A stretch of DNA of 64,000 nt from Rhodococcus sp. KRD197 (GTDB lineage Bacteria > Actinomycetota > Actinomycetes > Mycobacteriales > Mycobacteriaceae). Location: NCBI RefSeq assembly GCF_017168235.1, contig NZ_JABFAO010000015.1, positions 1 to 64,000 of the forward strand. Reading direction: 5' to 3'. The position numbers and the translations under genes were made by a program. The notes under the pieces were generated by a model, which was not told where the DNA came from, searched no databases, and saw only the letters and a program-made list of their open reading frames with translations. This document shows positions 57,832-64,000 of this stretch, one piece after another (position 1 is the first letter of the stretch; each line of letters starts with the position of its first letter).

Positions 57832-60800
57832 TTCTCGGTCACCTGTCTACCGGTCTCGTGTGCTGGGCAACTCGACTTGACCGGACAATGTCGACAACCG
57901 TCGTTGACGTGGGCGTCGAACGTCGGTCCCTGCGTCGCGGACGCAGCCCGGTGCACAGTGTCTCGCCACTGCTCGAGTTGCTCCGGAGTAGGGGCCTGCT
58001 GAATCCGTTGCGTCGCACCTTCTTTGTTGTGCGGTTTGGCCACGAAGACCAGACGGGCTCCGCCCGGCGGCCCGGCGGGCTCGCCTTCGATGGCACCCGC
58101 TGCGGCAGCGACCTGATACGTGGCGAGTTGGCTGTGGTCACGTGCGTCGTCCTTGGAGACGACTGTTTTCGCTGTCTTGACATCGACGATCACCGGTCGT
58201 CCGTCGAGGTCGTGTTCGAGCCTGTCGATGCGCCCGCGCAGTGCCACCGACGGTTCACCCTCCGACCTCGATTCGAGTACGCCGGCCACCTCGACCTCGA
58301 TTCCCGCTTCGGTGAGCTCACCGCGGGTCCCGCGCAGCCACTTCTCGAACGTCTCGAGCATTGCTCCTGTTCGGTTCAGTTCCCGGCGCGAATACCACTG
58401 CGATCCTAGATCCACTGCATCCCATGCTGTTTCGAGTGCACGGCGCACCTGATCGGGCGCCATCTCTCCGGCAACTGCCTGCACCAGCGTGTGCACGAGC
58501 GTCCCGGTGATCGCATGGGTGTTGGCGCCGTCGTTCCCACCGTGCCGATCCAACATCCACCGAAGGGGGCACGTGGTGAGCTGTTCGACTGTCGACGGTG
58601 ACAACGGGACAGGGCCGTCCTCGGCGGTCCACAGCGGGGCGTCGGTACTGATGCCGCCGACACCGAACCACCCGTCGGGATGAGCGCCCTTGACGCCCGC
58701 GCGAGCCAATCGAGCCAGTTGACGGGCCGCGCGCGCATGCTTGGCCGGGTCACGCTCAGCGATCACTGGATCGCAGACCACACCGCGGAGTTCGGCAACG
58801 AGCATCGGCAAGGCGAGTACGCGAGTGTCGGGTTGCTTCTCGGACACGCTGGGTACGTCGGCAGCATCCTCTGCCCCACCGCGGTCCTCTCCCCCGCCGC
58901 GCAACTCGTCCACGAACCGTGACCGAACGAGGTCAGCGTCTCCCGTGCTGGAATCGACTGCGGTGACGTGCAATACCGACCGGGCACGCGAGCACGCGAC
59001 GAAGAACAGCTTTCGCTCCTCCGCAAGCAGCGGCGCTGTCTTCGACAGGGTGGCGTCGATGGACCTGCCTCCCTCCCCGATACCTCCGGCCAGGTCGACC
59101 AAGGCTTCGGTGCCCAACAGGCTTCCGCGAGCACGCAATCCGGGCCACAACCCTTCCTGGACACCGGCAACTGCAACGAACTCCCACTCGCGTCCCGCTG
59201 ACGAATGCGCGCTGAGCAAAGTGACCGCATTCCGTACGACTGGCGACCTGCCTGCATTCGAGGTGGGAATCTGCTGTCCGCTGATGTAGTCGACGAATCC
59301 TGCCAGACGTGCCTGCGGAAGACGGTCGACGTAGGACGCTGCGGATTCGAACAACGCAACGACGGCGTCGAGATCACGATCTGCCTGCGCACCGACCGAG
59401 CCACCCCAGGCCGACGCAGCCGACCAGCGTCGCTCGAGCCCCGTCGCCTGCCAGGCTGCCCAGAGGACGTCTTCGACTCCGCGCCCGCGCAGAGCTACCG
59501 CGTTCGCCTTCCGCAATACGGACAGAACTCTGCGGAGCGGCGCCGATTCGACTTCGGAGAGCTCACGGACCCACGCAGCGCTGCCTCGAGTGACACCGGA
59601 TTCGGGTGGCGTGCCCGCCTGCACGATCACCTCTCGCAACAATTCCGCGGAATCCCGCTCACCACCGTTCGAGAGTTCGACGCGCCGTACCCCACGTCGG
59701 AGTCTTCGCAGACTCACCGGGTCGGCGCCGCCTATCGGTCCGGACAGCAGCGCGAGTGCATCTTCACCGTCGAAAGTGTCGTCCACCAGCGCACGCAGAA
59801 CCAGCAGCAGACCGACTGCGCCGTGCTGACGGTGGAGCGGCAGTTCGGAAGCCGGCGTCACGAGCGGAACTCCCGCAGCCGACAGCGCGCGACGCAGCGG
59901 AGCGATCGACCGCGGAACCGAACGCACGACGATGGCCATCTCCGACCAGGGCATCGCGTCGGAAAGATGCGCTCGTCGCATCGCGTCGGCAATGAAGGAT
60001 GCTTCTTTCGCTGCCGAAGGCAGCACGTGGACCGACGAACGACTCACGCCGAACCGAGGCTCGGCGACCGCCACCGCCCCGCGATGCCGACCGATTCCCG
60101 GCAATCGTCCTGCGATGGTTCCGGTCAGTTTCGTGACCTCCTCGACGCTGCGGAAATTACAGTCGAGGACGATTCGTCTTTTCGCCCCAGGTTCGGCCAG
60201 ATCAGCGACGAAGGAGGCATCGGCGCCCCGGAAGGCGAACACGGACTGATCCGGGTCACCGGCGATCACTGTCGATTCGGTGTTCGTACCGATCAGTCGG
60301 ACCAGCTCCGCCGCCTGAGGATCCAGATGCTGTGCGTCGTCGACGATCAGGTGCCTGATGCGTGCACGCTCGGCACGAAGCAGTTCCGGGTCGGTGGCGA
60401 ATGCCATCAGGGCGCTGCCGATCAACTCCGCAGCATCGAGCCCGGGAGCAGAGGCCCCCGCCGCCTCGACGCCGACCGAACCGCGAAGCAGCATCGCCTG
60501 CTCGTACCTTCTGGCGAATCTGCCGACTGCGATCCACTCGGGACGCGAGTGTTGTCGTCCCAGCTTGATCAGATCCTCCGGCCCGATCCCGCGCTCGGCC
60601 GACCGCAGCATCATCTCGCGCACCGCAGTAGCGAAGCCCGTCATCGCGAGAGCCGGCCGCAACCTGTCCGGCCAGTCGCGCGCCTCGTCCTCGAGATCGC
60701 CGCGAAGCATCTCGCGAACCACGGCGTCCTGCTCGGCTCCGGTGAGCAGCCGGGGAGGCGGGTTGCCGTGAATTGCGGCCTGCAGTCGCAGGACGGCGAA

Positions 60801-61220
60801 CGCATAGGAATGGACGGTCCGTACCAGCGGTTCTCGGGTCGCGCGAACCGAGTGCGCACCCGCAAAGACACCGCCGGTGATTTCGTGCCGCATCGCCACC
60901 GCAGCGCGTTTCGATTGTGTCAGCACCAGGACCGATTCCGGGTCGGTGGAGACGACGCGCGATACGGCGTAATCGGCCAGCAGCGCCGACTTGCCGGTGC
61001 CCGGCCCACCCAGGACCTGCCAGGGACGCCAGGAAGGCTCTCCGACCGACACTGCGGAAATGGCGTCGAGATCGCCGGCGAGCAACGCCTGCGCGGGCCC
61101 GGACCAGGAACGAGGACTCGCGACGGCCACTGGTTCCCGCACCAGGGTCGTGGCATTGCCCTGCCTGCCGTCATCACGCACGCCCACCGGCGAAGTGCGT
61201 GCTGCGATGTCGGTGTCCAT
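57828..61220 (-). CDS. adnA: helicase-nuclease subunit AdnA
   Basis: About 1130-aa partner of AdnB. The motor has Walker A GGPGTGKSALL and a degenerate Walker B LIVDDAQHLDPQ (DDAQ instead of DExQ). The C-terminal nuclease domain has LRGRIDRLEHDLDGRPVIVD, then VKTAK, and the cysteines for an iron-sulfur cluster: TTCPLRWML and CRHCPVKSSC. ATG 61220 gives 1130 aa and lies after TGCAAT; an ATG at 61259 and upstream codons are possible. It is divergent from lipV, 102 bases away. Confidence 0.93.
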   Translation of the reverse strand: MDTDIAARTSPVGVRDDGRQGNATTLVREPVAVASPRSWSGPAQALLAGDLDAISAVSVGEPSWRPWQVLGGPGTGKSALLADYAVSRVVSTDPESVLVLTQSKRAAVAMRHEITGGVFAGAHSVRATREPLVRTVHSYAFAVLRLQAAIHGNPPPRLLTGAEQDAVVREMLRGDLEDEARDWPDRLRPALAMTGFATAVREMMLRSAERGIGPEDLIKLGRQHSRPEWIAVGRFARRYEQAMLLRGSVGVEAAGASAPGLDAAELIGSALMAFATDPELLRAERARIRHLIVDDAQHLDPQAAELVRLIGTNTESTVIAGDPDQSVFAFRGADASFVADLAEPGAKRRIVLDCNFRSVEEVTKLTGTIAGRLPGIGRHRGAVAVAEPRFGVSRSSVHVLPSAAKEASFIADAMRRAHLSDAMPWSEMAIVVRSVPRSIAPLRRALSAAGVPLVTPASELPLHRQHGAVGLLLVLRALVDDTFDGEDALALLSGPIGGADPVSLRRLRRGVRRVELSNGGERDSAELLREVIVQAGTPPESGVTRGSAAWVRELSEVESAPLRRVLSVLRKANAVALRGRGVEDVLWAAWQATGLERRWSAASAWGGSVGAQADRDLDAVVALFESAASYVDRLPQARLAGFVDYISGQQIPTSNAGRSPVVRNAVTLLSAHSSAGREWEFVAVAGVQEGLWPGLRARGSLLGTEALVDLAGGIGEGGRSIDATLSKTAPLLAEERKLFFVACSRARSVLHVTAVDSSTGDADLVRSRFVDELRGGGEDRGGAEDAADVPSVSEKQPDTRVLALPMLVAELRGVVCDPVIAERDPAKHARAARQLARLARAGVKGAHPDGWFGVGGISTDAPLWTAEDGPVPLSPSTVEQLTTCPLRWMLDRHGGNDGANTHAITGTLVHTLVQAVAGEMAPDQVRRALETAWDAVDLGSQWYSRRELNRTGAMLETFEKWLRGTRGELTEAGIEVEVAGVLESRSEGEPSVALRGRIDRLEHDLDGRPVIVDVKTAKTVVSKDDARDHSQLATYQVAAAAGAIEGEPAGPPGGARLVFVAKPHNKEGATQRIQQAPTPEQLEQWRDTVHRAASATQGPTFDAHVNDGCRHCPVKSSCPAHETGRQVTEN

Positions 61221-61322
61221 GGGAGAAATTGCATCACGCACCACCGACAGACTCGGCATCGACGGCAAGACGGTCTGGACGGCAGCGCGACGCGTCCACC
61301 CGGGTACGGCATAGTGAACGTC

Positions 61323-62099
61323 GTGCCAGATCTGAATTTTCACACGTACGGACCTGCCGACGGCCCCGAGATTCTCGCGGTTCACGGAATGACCGGTCAC
61401 GGAGCTCGCTGGGCCGACCTGGCGGACAACCATCTACCCGAGGCGCGCATATACGCGCCCGATCTGATCGGTCACGGCCGTTCGCCGTGGACACCTCCGT
61501 GGGACATCACTGCTCAGGTCGATGGCCTGGCCGCACTGCTCGACGCCCATGCCCGCGGCCCGGTGCTCGTCGTCGGACATTCCTACGGGGGCGCCATCGC
61601 AGTGCATCTCGCCCAGCGAAGACCTGAACTCGTGCGCGCACTCGTACTGCTCGACCCCGCAATCGGACTCGATCCGGCCGATCTGCTCGAGGTCGCGGAA
61701 CTGACTGCGAAGTACCCGGATTACACCGATGCCGCCGAAGCGAAATCCGAGAAGATCAACGGGGCCTGGGCCGATGTCCCGCCGGAACTGCTCGACCGCG
61801 AAGTCGACGCCCATCTCGTCGCCGCGGACAACGGCCGCGTCCGGTGGCGTATGTCCACGGCCGCGATCGTCGCATCATGGGGTGAGCTGGCGCGTCCGAT
61901 CGTGGTACCTCCGGCCGACACGCCCACCGTCGTCGTGCAGGCCGAGCGGGTTCAGCCGCCGTACGTGAGCGAGAAGTTCAAGACCGCGCTGCGAGAGCAA
62001 CTCGGTTCGAGTCTCACTGTCGTCGAGCTGGACTGCGATCACATGGTCCCGCAAGCCAAGCCCGCCGATGTCGCAGCGCTGGTGCGTGAGCTTCTGTAG
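61323..62099 (+). CDS. lipV: alpha/beta hydrolase, LipV-like
   Basis: 258-aa esterase or lipase fold. The nucleophile elbow is GHSYGG, the oxyanion region AVHGMTGHGARW, and the C-terminal catalytic His is in DCDHMVPQAKPADVAALV. GTG 61323 follows CATAGT by seven bases; GTG 61314 is an alternative. A frame open far upstream is antisense to adnA and not coding. The alkyltransferase-like gene starts immediately after its stop. Confidence 0.85.
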   Translation: MPDLNFHTYGPADGPEILAVHGMTGHGARWADLADNHLPEARIYAPDLIGHGRSPWTPPWDITAQVDGLAALLDAHARGPVLVVGHSYGGAIAVHLAQRRPELVRALVLLDPAIGLDPADLLEVAELTAKYPDYTDAAEAKSEKINGAWADVPPELLDREVDAHLVAADNGRVRWRMSTAAIVASWGELARPIVVPPADTPTVVVQAERVQPPYVSEKFKTALREQLGSSLTVVELDCDHMVPQAKPADVAALVRELL

Positions 62100-62399
62100 A
62101 TGGCGGCGATCACCGAAGTCCAGATCGAGAGGGTGCGGTCGCTGGTCGCGTCGGTACCTGCCGGCAATGTCACCACCTACGGTGACATCGCCGACGCCGC
62201 CGAGCTGTCCAGCCCCCGAACGGTCGGCGCGATCATGCGCATGGACTCCGCGGATCTTCCCTGGCATCGGGTGCTCTCCGCGAGCGGGAAGCCCGCTCCG
62301 CACCTCGCGGAACGGCAGCTCGCCAAGCTTCGAGAGGAGGGCGTGACCGTCCGCGACGGTCGCGTCGATCTGAGCCTCGTTCGGTTCACCTTTTCGTGA
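62100..62399 (+). CDS. alkyltransferase-like DNA-binding protein (ATL)
   Basis: 99-aa protein of the MGMT/Ada DNA-binding fold. The helix-turn-helix part is VTTYGDIADAAELSSPRTVG and AIMRMDSADLPWHRVLSASG. The catalytic cysteine of methyltransferases (PCHR) is tryptophan (PWHR), so it would flag O6-alkylguanine for nucleotide-excision repair instead of removing it. ATG 62100 abuts the lipV stop. A thioesterase gene follows. Confidence 0.88.
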   Translation: MAAITEVQIERVRSLVASVPAGNVTTYGDIADAAELSSPRTVGAIMRMDSADLPWHRVLSASGKPAPHLAERQLAKLREEGVTVRDGRVDLSLVRFTFS

Positions 62400-62442
62400 C
62401 CTGGCCGTACCCGCCCACGGCCACCTACTAGGGTTTCCGGGT

Positions 62443-62880
62443 ATGGACCTGGGACAGTTCGATCCGCGTGCGACGGCACCGTATGCCCTGTCGAAAGCGA
62501 GCCCGTTCGTCGCCTCTGCCGGTCTCGTCGTCGACGACGTTTCCGGTGTCCGCGTCGTCGGTCACATCGAGTTGGGCCCCGACCACTTCACCCCGTGGGG
62601 CGTCGTGCACGGCGGTGTCTACACGACGGCGGTCGAGACCGCGGCGAGCATCGGCGCCAGCGAAGCAGTCAAAGACCGAGGGGAATTCGCGGTCGGCGTG
62701 CACAACGGAACCGATTTTCTTCGAGCGAGCAAAGGTGGACGAGTCGACGTCGTTGCCGAGCCACTGCAACAGGGCCGCGTCCAGCAATTGTGGCTGGTGA
62801 CGATCACGGCCTCCGACAGCGGCAAGACCATCGCGCGTGGTCAGGTGCGGTTGCAGAACGTACCACTGCCGCCGCAGTGA
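62443..62880 (+). CDS. PaaI-type thioesterase (hotdog fold)
   Basis: 145-aa acyl-CoA thioesterase family protein. The motif GVVHGGVYTTAVETAASIGA is the characteristic hotdog active-site helix; HNGTDFLRASKGGRVDVVA follows. ATG 62443 is preceded by TAGGGT eight bases upstream (leaderless). Substrate unknown. Its stop overlaps the mobA-moeA start by one base (TGATG). Confidence 0.88.
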   Translation: MDLGQFDPRATAPYALSKASPFVASAGLVVDDVSGVRVVGHIELGPDHFTPWGVVHGGVYTTAVETAASIGASEAVKDRGEFAVGVHNGTDFLRASKGGRVDVVAEPLQQGRVQQLWLVTITASDSGKTIARGQVRLQNVPLPPQ

Positions 62881-64000
62881 TGTCCGACGACGTTGCAACC
62901 GTCGACGCTGTGATCCTTGCCGGCGGAACCGCGCGCAGAATGGGTGGAGTGGACAAGCCCGGCCTCACGGTCGGTGGAGTGAGCCTGGTTCAGCGCGCGA
63001 TCGATGCCGCGGCGAGCTGTCGACGCATCGTGGTGGTCGGGCCGCACCGGGGCGATCTCGAGGCGCACGTGAAACAGGTGCGCGAGGACCCAGCGGGCGG
63101 AGGTCCGGTCGCTGCCATAGCCGCCGGTCTGGCTGCTCTCGGTCCGGATGTCGGGGACGTCGTTCTCGTGCTCGCTGCCGATGTCCCCTTCGTCGGGACC
63201 TCCACTGTTGCAAAGCTTGTACGTGCCGCAGCACAGCAGTCCGCCGCGTTCGTCGTCGACGAGGCCGGCCGGACACAGTATCTGCTCGGCGCGTGGCAAC
63301 GCCGAACCCTTGTCGAGGCCGTCACTGGACTCGATACCGTCCACAACGCCTCCCTGCGGGTGTTGGTCCCCACCGATCACGGTGAAATCAGGGTCGACGG
63401 CGTCGGCGACTGCGACACCGTCGAGGATCTCCGGCGGGCGCGGCTGCGAGCGGCTGCGGAGAACCCGCGATCTGCCGCAATCGACTTCGATCGAGTCCGC
63501 GCCGTCGTCGACAGCGGCCTCGCCCCGCTGCCACCCCGTCCCATAGCGGTCAACGCTGCAGGGGGTTGCGTTCTTGCGCAACCTCTTTCCGCTGCCGCAG
63601 CGCTCCCACAAGTGGACATTTCGGCGATGGACGGTTACGCCGTGTCCGGCGAAGCGCCGTGGACGCTGCGCGCGGATGTGGCCTATGCCGGCACATCCGA
63701 TCTTCCCGCTCTGCTCGCGGGTGAAGCCGTCCGGATCGCCACCGGCGCCGCGGTACCCGCCGGGGCGACGGCTGTGGTGCGTGATGAGTTCGTCGAGCAT
63801 TTCGACGGCGAACTGACATTACGGAAGGGCGCACCCGCACGGGACGATCGCCGACAAGTGGGGGAAGACTGGCACGTGGGAGCGCTGCTCGTTCCGGCGG
63901 GCACAGTGGTCTCCGAGGCAGTGATGTCCGTCGCACTGAGCGCGGAGGTAACCGAGTTGACGGTTCGTGGGCCCGTTCGTGCGCGAATTCTGTCGAGTGG
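62880..64000 (+). CDS. MobA-MoeA fusion protein, 3' end beyond window
   Basis: A frame open from ATG 62880 to the window edge without a stop (373 codons seen). Residues 1-190 are a MobA-like nucleotidyltransferase: VDAVILAGGTARRMGGVDKP, the dinucleotide loop, and VVLVLAADVPFVG. After about 15 linker residues a MoeA domain begins (FDRVRAVVDSGLAPLPPRP) with QVDISAMDGYAVSG and TGAAVPAGATAVV. MobA links a guanylyl group to molybdopterin; MoeA inserts Mo. The start overlaps the thioesterase stop (TGATG). The MoeA half is cut by the window, so completeness is unknown. A separate moeA is at 12394. Confidence 0.88.
   Translation, partial: MSDDVATVDAVILAGGTARRMGGVDKPGLTVGGVSLVQRAIDAAASCRRIVVVGPHRGDLEAHVKQVREDPAGGGPVAAIAAGLAALGPDVGDVVLVLAADVPFVGTSTVAKLVRAAAQQSAAFVVDEAGRTQYLLGAWQRRTLVEAVTGLDTVHNASLRVLVPTDHGEIRVDGVGDCDTVEDLRRARLRAAAENPRSAAIDFDRVRAVVDSGLAPLPPRPIAVNAAGGCVLAQPLSAAAALPQVDISAMDGYAVSGEAPWTLRADVAYAGTSDLPALLAGEAVRIATGAAVPAGATAVVRDEFVEHFDGELTLRKGAPARDDRRQVGEDWHVGALLVPAGTVVSEAVMSVALSAEVTELTVRGPVRARILSS

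Noticed and set aside
59205..61322. Long open frame on the + strand antisense to adnA
   Set aside because: High-GC codon bias leaves frames open opposite real genes; its product has no family features and the adnA motifs are intact on the other strand. Only the part after 61323 is a gene.

Overview
The window is a 64 kb piece of chromosome from a high-GC Gram-positive bacterium of the Mycobacteriales, most likely Rhodococcus or a close relative. The evidence is actinobacterial genes such as lsr2, whiB7, mycoredoxin, adnAB, uvrD2, a resuscitation-promoting factor and UPF0182; class Ib nrdHIEF; a tmRNA tag reading ADSNQRDYALAA; many GTG starts; and many start codons lying 6-8 bases after a -10 box (leaderless transcripts). 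From memory, the gene order follows, in condensed form, the Mycobacterium tuberculosis Rv3048c-Rv3206c interval (nrdFEIH, FMN reductase, TetR, pgm, smpB-ftsX-ftsE-mscS-prfB, hisN, fadE24-fadE23, then UPF0182 through whiB7, uvrD2, mrx1, nudC, adnBA, lipV). No transposon, integrase, phage or CRISPR array was found.

Layout. 0.4-3.3 kb: iron-type binding lipoprotein, Nudix hydrolase, a 30-bp tandem repeat, and an SPFH protein paired with a ribbon-helix-helix protein behind a palindromic operator. 3.3-8.5 kb: nrdHIEF with an NrdR-like box, a cysteine-free bL36 gene behind a Zur-like box, and an FMN reductase. 8.5-10.9 kb: TetR regulator, fructosamine kinase, nadE. 10.9-15.0 kb: molybdenum cofactor genes moaA-moaD facing moeA-moaCB-moaE. 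15.0-24.1 kb: COG0523 GTPase, cell-wall amidase, lsr2, tRNA-Ala, DsbA-like protein, MFS exporter, pgm, ssrA, an epimerase-like protein and smpB. 24.2-28.4 kb: ftsX, ftsE, a Pro/Thr-rich membrane protein, mscS, prfB. 28.5-35.9 kb: hisN, an operator-flanked fadE24-fadE23 operon, an ECF42-type sigma module and an acyl-CoA synthetase. 35.9-39.6 kb: three-gene ABC exporter, initiator tRNA, rpf with a structured leader. 39.6-54.4 kb: UPF0182, PPA1309, Lon-PDZ protease, DUF2342 metalloprotease, a cyclodehydratase-like protein, an ABC1 kinase, whiB7 with an attenuator leader, uvrD2, mycoredoxin, nudC, a potassium channel and a DoxX-like protein. 54.4-64 kb: adnB-adnA, lipV, an alkyltransferase-like protein, a thioesterase and a MobA-MoeA fusion that runs off the right edge.

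How the genes work together. The Mo-cofactor genes at 11-15 kb supply cyclization, sulfur insertion and Mo insertion; the fusion at the right edge would add the guanylyl step plus a second MoeA. nrdHIEF makes deoxynucleotides. ssrA with smpB forms the trans-translation system. adnAB, uvrD2 and the alkyltransferase-like protein belong to DNA repair. whiB7 is read through an upstream ORF and a terminator hairpin that would link its expression to ribosome stress. The parts that most deserve follow-up are the whiB7 leader, the Zur-bL36 unit, the mobA-moeA fusion, the orphan cyclodehydratase-like gene, the SPFH/ribbon-helix-helix pair and the rpf leader. All functional calls come from reading motifs by eye; no searches were run.
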